Assembly: GCA_001875255.1 (NCBI GenBank)
Contig: MJAN01000003.1
Location: 1-53,185 of the forward strand
Reading direction: 5' to 3'
Source: Candidatus Sabulitectum silens
GTDB taxonomy: Bacteria; Fermentibacterota; Fermentibacteria; Fermentibacterales; JCC-6
Length of the DNA: 53,185 nt
Both the position numbers and the translations under genes were made by a program. How positions within the stretch are numbered: position 1 is the stretch's first letter; the number at the start of each line of letters is the position of its first letter. The notes below the pieces were generated by a model that saw only the letters and a list, made by a program, of their open reading frames with translations, was not told where the DNA came from and searched no databases. Below, piece after piece: positions 9,052-18,753 of the stretch.

Positions 9052-10503
9052 GGGGCGTTGGGTCTGACACATCTTCAATGGTCATGTCCTGCTTGTCCCC
9101 CCACATGATTGTGAGCCAGTTGGCGGTTGTGGGAAAGAAGGGGGGGTGCATGGAGAGAAGACGGGGGTCGAAATACACAGAAACGTCAAACCCTCTGCTG
9201 GGAGTACCCGTGTACCACTCGTAGTCTATCATGTAGCCCCCACAAGAAGGAATTCAGCCTTCGGGTCAGGCATATAGTAGTTATCCGCCTCCAGCTTGCC
9301 CTGCAGGGCCACCAGTACGGCGTCGTACTCGAAGTCGCCGTCGGTCACTATGTGGTGCCCGTCCCAGCCGTCTTCATCGCCGGGGTCGTCGGCTATGACC
9401 AGATCTCCATACACACTGATGATACCCAGCAGGTTCCTGTTGTCCGGGTCTTCCAGGTCGCGGTTGGCGTACTGGAGTTCCCCGGACATGTAGAGGTGAC
9501 CGTTCATTCCGATGGTAAGGGCCATGTCAAGGCCTTTGTCCTGATGTCCTCGAAGATATACCCTGTCAGTGTTGGCATTCTCTATCCACACCACGGGGTT
9601 ATCAAGGACCGAAAGGTCGTAAACGTCCTCGGTTCCGTACTGTACATGCTGTATAACCAGGGTTGTGTCCTGAAGACAAAGCCTTGAACCGTCAAAGATC
9701 TCGCCGTCGGAGGCTCTCAGTATCAGCCCGCCGCTGATGGCGGCGTTCCTCACCCCCTGCCAGTTCAGCTCGTCGGGGCCGAAGGGTATGGGGTCCACCC
9801 CCATCTCGAAGTAGGGTGCCCCCATGGAAAGCCTGTGGAAGGGCTGCATCTGAAGGTTCCCTATCTCCGGTGTGTTCGCCGGGGTACCCCCGGGGCCGGT
9901 TCCGTACAGGTAGTGGTCCGATGTGAGCTGAAGGCTGTAGAAGAAGGGGTCGTTGGCGTGGGTGGGGCTGCTGCTGTAGATGGATATGGGGCCGTTGGCG
10001 TAGAAGGGGCCGTCGAACCTGTAGCCGTCGCCGTAGTAACCGGAGGTGGAGGGGTTGTTCATGAAGACCGAGAACCTGGCCAGGTTCTCGGGCATCACTA
10101 TGGACTCCATTCCCCAGGTCTCCACGGTGCTGCCGGAAACATTGGCGATGCAGCGCAAGCGGAAGGCGTTGGCGCTGGTCACCACCTTGTTGGAGTCGTA
10201 GGGGTCCACAGTGGCGTAGGCGCTTCCCATGTCCCCGGGGAGAACCTCGAAGCTGGTGGGGGAACCCAGTATGTCCTGGGGAAGCAGATTGGTGGGAAGC
10301 TCCGCACCGGCCACCAGCATGTGGGTGGCAAGGTTGATTCCCGCCTCGGCGCTTAGCTTGGCCTGAATACGCTCCCGGGTCCATACCTGTGTGTCCACAT
10401 TGCTCTTCAGGTACGTGTAGAGGGCTCCTGTAAGGATGATCAGGAACATTGCGGACACTATGACCAGGATCAGCGCCGAACCTTTTTCGTTAGTTTTGTT
10501 CAT
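9044..10503 (-). CDS. PilX-like pilus assembly/surface protein, first copy (one frame break)
   Basis: ATG at 10501-10503 with a strong AGGAGGA ribosome site. The start reads MNKTNEKGSALILVIVSA, then a single hydrophobic helix and LSAEAGINLATHMLV, typical of PilX-type minor-pilin-like proteins made with a short basic leader. The external region (about 400 residues) is rich in Gly, Tyr and Asp and contains YANGPISIYSSSP, YGDLVIADDP, LVALQGKLEADNYYMP and MHPPFFPTTANW. A break near 9235, repaired by one G in a G run, extends the chain to the stop at 9044 (LLVGGYMIDYEWYTG). Paralogous to the following gene. Secreted, pilus-associated function is inferred from the operon. Confidence 0.7.
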
Positions 10504-10513
10504 GGCTTTCCTC

Positions 10514-13500
10514 CTAAATGGCGTTCCGGCCGTAGAAGCCACATTGTCGATGTTCCATCCGCCCTTTTCCCCGAAGACGCCGCTGTCGAGGAGGTATCTT
10601 ATGAAGTAGTAGTTCCTGCCGTCGGAAATGGCGTCCTGGAAGTACTGTGTCAGGGGTATCACCTCCATGGTCCACTCTGTGTCGTCGTAGTCGCAGAGCT
10701 TCACTGTGATCCAGTCGGACTCGTCGGTGGGGGGGTTTCGGTGTCGGTGAAGGCCATCTGAATACGGGCGAAGTCGTTGCTTGACCTTCTGAGGCACCTG
10801 TCGTAGCCCAGGGACACGGAGTCGTAGGCGGCGGCTTCGGAAAGGTCGTAGGCGCTGGACCTTATCCAGCTCCAGGCCATGGGCGGGTAGTAGCCGTCGT
10901 CGGTGAGGTCGTTCCCCGCTATGCTGTTCTGGTGTCTTGGAAGGAGGTTCGGGTCAACATCCGGAGTGAACACCGGGGCGCCCACCTCCCAGTCGTTGCT
11001 GGTGCCTCCGCTTACCCAGGTTACATCCCCGGAGAAACCCAGTTCCTCGAGGGTGTAGATGCCCTCGAAATCCCCGAAGAGGGAGTTGAAGGCAAGGGGC
11101 ATCACATCGCTGGTGGTGGCGCCGGACTCGAAGACATACCTGTTGCCGTGGTTCAGCGTTGAGACCATGAAGGCCGGTTTGGTGCTTGCCACGGTGAGGG
11201 TCGCGGGATCACCGGAGGCGGATACAGCCCATCTGGTCATGGAGGGGGAAGCCTCGGAAATCCACTGTAAACCTGACACAGGGGATGCCTGGGACATCTC
11301 CATCTTTACCAGGAGGTTGGTTCCCGTGGCCAGAACGAAGGTCTCGTTCAGGTCGATGGTGATCCATTCGCTGAGGCCGTCGGCGGGGATGGTGTAGTTG
11401 CCGGCGTAGGTAAGGGAAGACTTGTCCCACTCACCTGAACCGGTGAACTCGTCGGCGGAAACACCCCCCAGCCAGATGTCGACGCTGTCAAATACCCATG
11501 AACCGCCGGGGGTCTCAGGTTTGAAGCCGATGGCGTCGATGGCCAGACCGGAAACGGTGGCGGTGGCGGAGAAGTTGTCGAGGATCCAGCCGTTCCTTAC
11601 GATGGATATGTCGGAGTAGAACATGAACCGTATGGAAACGGTATTGGCGGCGTAGCCGGAGAGGTCCACCTGAACCGCCGTGGGAAGCTGGGAACCGGTG
11701 AAGGCCCCGTGGCCACCGTAGGTGCTGTTGTAGAAGGTGCAGTCCAGGGGCTGCCAGGTCGAGCCTCCGTTGGTGGATATCTCCATCCAGCCGTAGTCGT
11801 GGCCGTTCTCGAAGTTGTATTCGTGGTCGAAGGAGAGCTCGGCGTCGGATGCACCGTTGGGGATGGTGAACTCCGGTGTCTGAAGCCAGCAGTGGGAACT
11901 GTTGCTGTAGCTGGATGGGGCGTTGGCGTGGAGGGTCCACTTGTGGTCACCGAAGATGGCCTCAAGCATCCAGTCGTCCACAGCGCCGCCAACCGGCCCG
12001 TGACTCCAGCCGGGAACTGCGTAGAAGTATTCTATCATTCCCAGTTCAAAGTTCCTCCACCTCATGCCGTAGGTGCTCCAGGGGCCCAGCCCGTACTGGC
12101 TCAGGGCTATCCCGAAGTCGGAGGAGAAGGGAACTCCGTAGACCATGGCCTGATCGTCGAGGTCGACGGCCAGGGTCTGCCAGTCTTCACTGGATGAGGG
12201 AACTCCGATGCGGTCGAGGTCGAGAACGGTGTTGTCCGCCACTATGTACAGGTCGTCGAAACTGATGCCGTCGGTGGAGGTTGCCGAAGTGGCCATGTAG
12301 TTGTCGTACTGGCTGAAGACAACATACACCGTGGCTGGCATGACGCCTGTGGGGTAAAGGTGTACTCGTATGTGTTCCAGGCGCCGTTGGTCTTTGAGCC
12401 CGGGGTGAGGTTCTCTACGTTGTAGACAGGATCGTCGATGCCGTTCCCGGTGCTCCAGGCTATGTAGTCCCTGCCTTGGTTCCTGAGTTGTACCCGTGGG
12501 ACTCGTCGCATGGTCGCTCATTCGGTAGTAGACCGTTATGGGCGTGCCGTTGCTCAGGGTGGAGGTGTCCACCTCAACTATCATCCTGACCCTGGCGTTG
12601 TTGCCGTTGACCCTGGTGTCCAGGGTGGCGAAGCTGGTTCCATTGTTCCAGCCCGGGGAGTGTACGCGGTTCCTTCCGTAGAGGTCACCCCAGAACTCTA
12701 TGTCGCCGTTTGCAAGGAGCAGGTCTTCAAAGTCCTCGGAGACAAGTTCCGTGACCCCGCCGCTGCTTGAGAAGAGGAAAACGCCGTCCTCTGCGTTGAT
12801 GGTCTCGGAAGTGCCCTTCCAGGTATCCACCGTTATGTAGAGGTCGTCGGTGAGGACGTTGTATCCGGACAGGTCCACCGAGGCGGCGGCTATGTTCCGG
12901 TCGAAGGCCCGGTGCCGGTCCGGTGGGTCTGAAGGGTGTTGTCCCCGAGCCTGGTTATCTCGCCCAGGCCGGTGCTAATGTTCGTCCAGGCCATTTCCGG
13001 GGTACCCCCGGGAATGAAGTCGGTATAGATGGGGGTGGAGTCCGGGAGCATCATGCCCCCTTCGAGGTCGTCCTCCCAGAGTACCACCTGGGCCTCGCCG
13101 GGGAGGTCCCCCTCGAAGGTTTCAAGGACGATCTCCTCCCCAAGGGGAGGGGTTCCCCCGTAATCCCCCATTCCCCAGTTGATGACATTGTAGAGATACA
13201 TCTTCCCCACCGTGGAGTAGTCCTTGAAGGATGGGGCGCCGTAGTGGATCCGTCTTCCCGGTGTGTAGGCCTCGTGTATCACCGAGGCTCCGGAAATGCT
13301 GTCGGCGGCGGTGCCGTCGAACTGGGTCACCAGCTTCGTCCCCATGGAAAGTGAGTCTAGAAGGGTTACCACGGCGAAGGGATTGTCGCCGTCGTACACA
13401 TTGAAATCAAGGCTGTCAGGGTTCACATTGTAGTGGATGTCGTGGTCGGGTATCACCTTGTACATTGGACAGAGGGCGCTGCTCACGGAACTGGGGGCGT

Positions 13501-14411
13501 ATCCCATGCCGAATATCTGGGCGGCGTCGTCGGGGTCAAGGGCTATCACGGGAAGCTCTATGGCCATGATGGCGGCACTGTCAGCGAAGTGATTGCCCAT
13601 GGGTTTGTTCCTGAGGATGAAAAGGTCCACCGTGGCGGTGTCGAAGGCGAAGGTGGCTATTTCCTGATCGGAGATCATCTCCACCTTGTGTCCCCAATCG
13701 ATGAGATAAGATATCAGGGAGTCTTCATCCAGGGTGGGGGAGGGAATGCTGAACTGTCCGCCACGTTCACCACTATGTTCCCCGGCGTGGTTGGGGGGAG
13801 GAAGAACATGGGGTCGAAGTCGTGCCTTACCCCCAGGTTCCTGGGTGTTACCACTGTCTGCATCACGGTCTGGTAGACATCGCCCATGAAGGTGTCCTGG
13901 AGGGTGATCTTTATCCCTATGTGCCTCACCGCGTCGCGGTCGTTGGGTCGAGGGGCTTGGAAAGAAGGTTGCCCTGGGAATCGAAGTAGTTGAACTGAAG
14001 GGCAACGATACCGGTTCCCGCCACCCGGCTCATGGAGCCGTTGTCGGTTATCCTTACCGCGTTGTAGGCATCCCTGAAGATGTTCCTGTGGTCGGTGTCG
14101 GTCAGCTGGCCGTTGCCATCGAGGTCGGCGTAGAACTGGAATGTTGTCTCGGTTCCCAGCTGAACCGGATGCCAGTTGTCTTCGGTCCAGCCTCCGATGG
14201 GCATGTATCCCGCCCAGCGGATCTCGTCGGACAGGGCTTCGAGGGCAAGCCTTCCGCTGGTGGACAGTTCATTCTGTCTGCGGGCGAAATGGAACTGCTC
14301 GGTACCCTTGGTGAAGAACATGTAGACGGCGGTGAACAGTATACCCAGAATGCCGATGACTACCATCAGCTCCACCAGGGACATTCCCCTTTTATTCATG
14401 CGTTCGTTCAC
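10514..14411 (-). CDS. Giant PilW-like prepilin with large extracellular domains (about 1300 residues, about seven frame breaks)
   Basis: The N-terminus MNKRGMSLVELMVVIGILGI is a type IV prepilin signal with the cleavage G and E5 pattern (G, then MSLVE). A PilW/PulJ-like globular part follows (RNIFRDAYNAVRITDN, QTVVTPRNLGVR). Instead of ending there, the chain continues in a corrected frame (VVNVADSSAFP, then TLDEDSLISYLIDWGHKVE) into an alpha/beta domain, then several beta-sandwich domains with the recurring motifs NGWILDNF, GGWNIDNV and VDLSGY, similar to jelly-roll domains of secreted adhesins and peptidases. It ends GFYGRNAI. Breaks are near 13925, 13745, 12900, 12525, 12350, 10735 and 10545. 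GTG at 14411 with a GGAGGTGA site is the likely start; ATG at 14399 is the alternative. If some breaks were real, this would be two or more genes. Confidence 0.6.
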
Positions 14412-14424
14412 TCTGCTCACCTCC

Positions 14425-14802
14425 CTAGAATATGGTGCTGAGATCGAGGCTGTCCGCCCCCTCAACACCTGTCCAGTTGACTCTGCACATGACATGTTTG
14501 GCCTCGGGATACTGGCTGTACGGCGTGTCTATCCAGATGCGCCTGGTAAAACCCTCGACACTCACCGCCGGCTGCCAGCCGTCGGACATGGAGAGGACGT
14601 CTTCGGTACGAAGCATCTCGATGCCCTCCCGGCAGATCTCCAGGGCCCTGGTCTGATCGTCCATGCGGTCGGAGAGTTTGATCATGTGCATGAAAAAGAA
14701 AGCTATTCCCGTAACGATAATGGCAAGAAGGATGGCTGCTATTATCACCTCAACAATGGTGAAGCCTCCCTCTTCCCGGCTTTCAAGGCCTATAATTCTC
14801 AT
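14425..14802 (-). CDS. PilV-like type IV minor prepilin
   Basis: An intact 125-residue protein with the prepilin signal ESREEGGFTIVEVIIAAILL: G before F, glutamate at mature position 5, then a hydrophobic helix. The peptidase PilD would cut after the second G. The rest is a small globular pilin head with HVMCRVNWTGV, a PilV-like pattern. It sits between a GspI-like pilin and the giant PilW-like gene; such V/W/X minor pilins prime pilus assembly at the membrane. Short intergenic spacing indicates one transcript. Confidence 0.8.
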   Translation of the reverse strand: MRIIGLESREEGGFTIVEVIIAAILLAIIVTGIAFFFMHMIKLSDRMDDQTRALEICREGIEMLRTEDVLSMSDGWQPAVSVEGFTRRIWIDTPYSQYPEAKHVMCRVNWTGVEGADSLDLSTIF

Positions 14803-14817
14803 ATTTGCTCCCGTCTG

Positions 14818-15174
14818 TTACTGTATATCATTATCAAAAAACCTTCTTGTGAGTTCAACGGCAACGGTGTCGCCGGAGGAAACGGTAACGGTTAGATCCC
14901 GAAAACCCTCTTCGGAACCGCTAACCGCCCTTTCCACCAGGTAGTGGTTGCCCCACATTGAATCGGGCCGTGTGGAGGTTCCCGGCGGGGGAATGACCTC
15001 GGACCGTTCTATGTCGGCGATCTCCACCCTGGCAATGGTCAGGGCACCCTCCTGGAGTTCCAGGGAACGGCTGCCCCTGAGGAAAGACACAAGGGCAACC
15101 GCAAGGGCGGTAAGCACAATTAGTATGATAACAGAAGCTATTGCCAGTTCAGCCAGGGTGAAGCCCCTTTTCAC
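14818..15174 (-). CDS. GspI/PulG-like type IV prepilin
   Basis: An intact 118-residue protein starting MKRGFTLAELAIASVIILI, an exact class III prepilin signal (KRG cleavage site, F at +1, E at +5). The head domain after the helix is short (about 75 residues), as in pseudopilins of the GspI/GspH type. The ATG overlaps the stop of the upstream gene. Which class of pilin it is cannot be fixed from sequence alone. Confidence 0.8.
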   Translation of the reverse strand: MKRGFTLAELAIASVIILIVLTALAVALVSFLRGSRSLELQEGALTIARVEIADIERSEVIPPPGTSTRPDSMWGNHYLVERAVSGSEEGFRDLTVTVSSGDTVAVELTRRFFDNDIQ

Positions 15175-16581
15175 CGTGATTCCCCCTCGAGGCTGTGGAA
15201 GACCCGCCTTCCGGAGCCGGTGCCGTAGATGGAGAAAAGGTGAACATTTCCAGGAAGGGTATCTCCACGGTATGTGTTCTCCGCCTGAAAGACCAGCCGG
15301 CTGCCGTCGCCGTCAACAGGATTGAAAAATACCTCGAGGCCGTCGGGCCCCATGAGAAAGAAATCCAGCTGACCGCCGTCGGCGTTCCCGGTGAAAACAG
15401 CTCCGGTGAGGAGCTCCTGTATGTACCCCGAGGAAGAGGCAACCACCCCGGCGCCTCCTATGAAGCCGGCGAAGGTGTTTCCCGAACCTGTGAATCGGCC
15501 CTCCCAGCCCATTCTGTACATGGGTTCGGCAACGAAACCGGTAAAGCCCTGGTATCCCAGGCGAAGCCAGTTTTCCCCTCCCCCGGGCTGAGACCACATG
15601 GCGGCCAGGCCGTTGCGTCCCTGGACATCCCCCCAGCAGATCAGGCTTCCCCCTGGCCTTGCGGTGAAAAGCTCGCCGGTGGCTCCGGAAAAAACGATAA
15701 GGGAAAACGGAGTGGCAAAGGCCATGTCTTGACGCCGTCGTTGTTGAAGTCGCCGCCGAAGACATCCCGGACCCTGGAAGCCCCTATGGAGGAGACCGCT
15801 CCACCCGGGGTTCCGAAAACCGAACCGTCGGGCATGAAGACCGGTGACGTTCCGGGGGAAGAGACTATGTGTTCGGTTGCTCCGGTTGCGGCATTCAGGT
15901 AAACACCGTGATTGAAACCGTTGGTTACAATGAGATGGGGCTGGCCCGACGGGGGGTAACCGGCGGTGAGAAAGGCGTTGCCAGGAACATGAATGCTCTC
16001 TTGAACATAGGTGGTTGTAATGCCTTCACCGGTAACGGTACAGACCGCGGTTTCGCCTCCGCCGGTGAGAAGAACCACCGCTCCGGTGCCGTCGGGACCT
16101 GTTATCCCGGCACCGGCAACCGGTGTCATTCCGGTTTCAATGGTGTACTGGGCCACCGGCTGAAAGGTCCTGTCGCTGTAGATCACAACGGAAACCAGCC
16201 CCGGGCCGGTTACCGCGGCGGTTACCAGGTTCGTGCCCGCGGGTATTACCACTGCCTCCCGGGCATTTTCAACGGGGAAGAAACCGTTCCTGATGCCGGC
16301 GGTTCCCTGTTCGATGAGGGTGAAGCGTGTTTCCACGCCGGCCAGCTGGAAGGATACTTCCCGGGACAGGCCTCCGGTTCCCTGGAGCTCGATAAGCCTG
16401 GCAAGGCCGTCGGCGGCGCTGGCCTCGGAAAGGGAAACCTGGGCCTGGGCAAGCCTGCTGGAATAGGAGCTTACCATGCGCTGTGTTAGACCTATGAGCA
16501 GCGTTGCCGCCAGCATCACCACCAGGGCGGTGATTAGTGCTATCATGAGGCGGCGCCTCTTCGGGTTTTTGTTTTCATCAT
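15171..16581 (-). CDS. PilX-like protein with FG-GAP-like external region; first gene of the pilin operon (two frame breaks)
   Basis: The corrected N-terminus is a basic stretch and a long hydrophobic helix (MKTKTRRGAA, then LMIALITALVVMLAATLL), then SLSEASAADGLARLIEL. This is the PilX-type layout shared with the last two genes of the operon. The external region of about 400 residues is glycine and threonine rich, with a repeat-propeller feel and one FG-GAP/dockerin-like element, VFGGDFNNDGV. Breaks lie near 16555 (joins the basic leader to the helix) and near 15735. The start is one of two adjacent ATGs at 16576-16581. The AT-rich 110 bases upstream probably hold the operon promoter. Likely exported and pilus-associated; substrate or ligand unknown. 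Confidence 0.6.
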
Positions 16582-16658
16582 ACAGATAGTGTATGCAATA
16601 CAGTTGCCAGTGATTACAATACATTATGTTGCTGAATTTTTTAATTATCTTGTCATGC

Positions 16659-16680
16659 GCTGTGAAGAAGACTTCACAGC
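16659..16680. repeat. Perfect 9-bp inverted repeat between dprA and the pilin operon
   Basis: GCTGTGAAG and CTTCACAGC are separated by four bases. There is no T run on either strand, so it is a poor intrinsic terminator. Its place just upstream of the AT-rich leader of the pilin operon suits an operator or an RNA hairpin. The surrounding 110 bases carry no gene. Confidence 0.45.
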
Positions 16681-16693
16681 CATGAAGGAGGCT

Positions 16694-17703
16694 TCATACC
16701 CCGGCGAACCTGTTCCCCGGCCTGCGGATCACCCGGCCGCTGAGTTCCAGTTGAAGGAGCCTCTGCCTGAGGAGGGTGACCGGTTCACCTGTCTTGAGGG
16801 AAAGCTCCCCGGGGGTGAGACCTTCCCCTGTCAGCTGTGCCAGAATGGGGTCTGCCGGCACCGGAGCGGGTACTGAGACCAGACCCAGGTTCTCGATGAG
16901 TTCTTCTGGGGAAATGACTATTCCGGCGCCGTCCCGAAGAAGCCTGTTGGTTCCAAGGCTGGTGGAGCTGCCCATTTCACCGGGAACCGCATAGACGTCC
17001 CGGCCCTGGTCCAGGGCTGTCCCCACGGTGATCATGGTGCCGCTTCTTTCCCTGCCTCCACCACCACCACCGCCGAGCTGAGACCACTTATGATTCGATT
17101 GCGTTCGGGAAATGTGTACCTTGCCGGTTTTATTCCCGGAGGATACTCGGATACCAGACAACCGGTTTCAAGGATCTCCCCGGCGAGCTTTCTGTGTTCC
17201 GGGGGATAGATTATATCCAGCCCGCCGCCGAAGACCGCCGCGGTTCCTCCCCCGGCCTGAAGGGCCCCCCTGTGGGCCTCGCCGTCGATCCCCCGGGCAA
17301 GGCCGCTGACCACGCAGGCTCCGGCTCCGGCCAGGGCGGTGGATATTTTCCTGGCTGCCCGCCTTCCGTAGATGCTGCAGCGCCTGGAACCGATAACCGC
17401 TACTGTCCTTCCCCGTGTAAGGGTTTCCATTGAGCCCCTGAAGAAGAGAAATGCCGGCGGGTCGGGGATCTCCCGGAGGAGGGGCGGGTAGCCGGGGTCG
17501 GTGATGCAGAGGGCTTTGATCCCCAGCCGCCGGCAGATGTGGACGGCATTCCCCAGTTCCTTCCGGGGCACCGGGGAGGCAAAAGGGGCCAGTTCTGATG
17601 GGGAGCTGCCTGGAAGCAGCCTCAGGAGTTCTGCACGGGATGGGTTTCCGGTGATGGTGAGGGTGAGGATTGCCCGGAGTCGGTCCTCCGCAGCTGAAGG
17701 ATC
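16694..17703 (-). CDS. dprA: DNA processing protein DprA (at least one frame break; start unresolved)
   Basis: DprA loads RecA on incoming single-stranded DNA during natural transformation. The Rossmann core is clear: VIGSRRCSIYGRRAARK, VVSGLARGIDGEAH, VFGGGLDIIYPPEH, SEYPPGIKPARYTFPERNRIISGLS and VVVVEA. After a break near 17050 come ERSGTMITVGTALDQGRDVYAVPG and a winged-helix C-terminal domain (LTGEGLTPGELSLKTGEP). N-terminal residues (RAILTLTITGNPSRAELL) extend upstream into the 3' end of obg without a clear start codon; another break or a 3' error in obg may hide it. Located directly upstream of the pilin operon on the same strand. Confidence 0.85.
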
Positions 17704-18677
17704 AGCGTTCCCAGACGTGAGAGAAATTCCTGAACCCCCTTTCCAGTGGCGGAACTGAGAGGAATGGTCCCCCTGGGAAGCCGGGCCAGGAGTTCCTTCT
17801 GCTGCTCACGGGTGATGGTGTCGCACTTTGAAAGGACCGCCATGGCCTTCGCCGCCGCCAGGTTGGTTCCATACCGGATGAGCTCCCCTCTCAGGATTTC
17901 AAGCTGTTCAACAGGAGTTACCGACAAATCCGGCGAAAGTACAAACACGATAATTCTGGTTCGTTCAGCGTGGCGCAGAAAACGAAGCCCCAGCCCCACA
18001 CCTTCGCTGGCTCCCTGGAGAAGGCCCGGAAGGTCGGCAACTGTGAAACTGAATCCCTGGCGGTATTTTACCACGCCCAGGGAAGGCACAAGTGTGGTGA
18101 AGGGATAGTCGGCGGTTTTCGGTCTGGCGGCGCTTATTCTGGAGATGAGGGTGGACTTGCCGGCGTTGGGAAGACCCACCAGCCCGGCGTCGGCCATGAG
18201 TTTCAGCTCGAATCGCAGCCGCAGTTCCTCACCAGGGGTCCCCCTGGTGCATATTCTTGGCGTACGCCGTCTGGGGGTTGCGAAGGAGGCGTTCCCGATG
18301 CCCGGCTCCCCGCCCCTGGCGATCAGTTCCCTCTGTCCGGGTTCGGTCATGTCCGCAAGGAGTTCGCCGGTTTCCAGGTCGTATACCTCGGTCCCCGGGG
18401 GAATCTTCAGGATGAGGTCCTTCCCCCCGGCGCCGGTCATGTTGTTTCTGCCGCCGGCGACGCCGTTCTCAGCACGGAACATGGAACCGTTAACGAAATC
18501 CGCCAGGGTGGTGAGCCTTGGATCAACCTGAAGCCAGACATCGCCGCCCTTGCCTCCGCTGCCTCCGCTGGGGCCTCCCTTGGGCACATAAGCCTCCCGG
18601 CGGAAGGCTACGATGCCGTCGCCGCCCTTCCCCGCCCTGACGGATATCACTACCCTGTCAAGAAATCTTCCCTCCAA
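17622..18677 (-). CDS. obg: Obg/CgtA GTPase
   Basis: An essential GTPase associated with the 50S ribosome and stress control. The glycine-rich Obg fold is at the N-terminus (FLDRVVISVRAGKGGDGIVAFRRE... GGPSGGSGGKGGDVWL), followed by the G domain with G1 GLPNAGKSTL, G2/G3 ADYPFTTLVP and VADLPGLLQGA, and G4 SKCD. The C-terminal extension is short. About 351 residues. I choose TTG at 18675-18677 (EGRFLDRVV), preceded by AGGTGAAGGG, rather than the ATG 14 codons upstream that lies inside the terminator hairpin. The dprA frame overlaps its 3' end. Confidence 0.92.
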   Translation of the reverse strand: MEGRFLDRVVISVRAGKGGDGIVAFRREAYVPKGGPSGGSGGKGGDVWLQVDPRLTTLADFVNGSMFRAENGVAGGRNNMTGAGGKDLILKIPPGTEVYDLETGELLADMTEPGQRELIARGGEPGIGNASFATPRRRTPRICTRGTPGEELRLRFELKLMADAGLVGLPNAGKSTLISRISAARPKTADYPFTTLVPSLGVVKYRQGFSFTVADLPGLLQGASEGVGLGLRFLRHAERTRIIVFVLSPDLSVTPVEQLEILRGELIRYGTNLAAAKAMAVLSKCDTITREQQKELLARLPRGTIPLSSATGKGVQEFLSRLGTLILQLRRTDSGQSSPSPSPETHPVQNS

Positions 18678-18693
18678 TGGAATCCCTTCACCT

Positions 18694-18727
18694 GAAAACC
18701 GGGGGAATGCCAAGGGCACTCCCCCGG
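18694..18727 (-). terminator. Rho-independent terminator/attenuator between the TPR lipoprotein gene and obg
   Basis: On the minus strand a 13-bp stem (CCGGGGGAGTGCC paired with GGCATTCCCCCGG, one G-T pair, three-base loop) is followed by TTTTC. It lies after the TPR gene stop (18754) and only 17 bases before the obg TTG. A smaller hairpin with a TTTTT run (around 18735-18753) precedes it. Confidence 0.75.
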
Positions 18728-18753
18728 TGAAAAACCGCTGCTACCTGAGGCAG

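Noticed and set aside
9835..10356. A valine- and glycine-rich plus-strand frame opposite the PilX-like gene
   Set aside because: Composition reflects the antisense of a Gly/Tyr/Asp-rich protein; no signal or domain.
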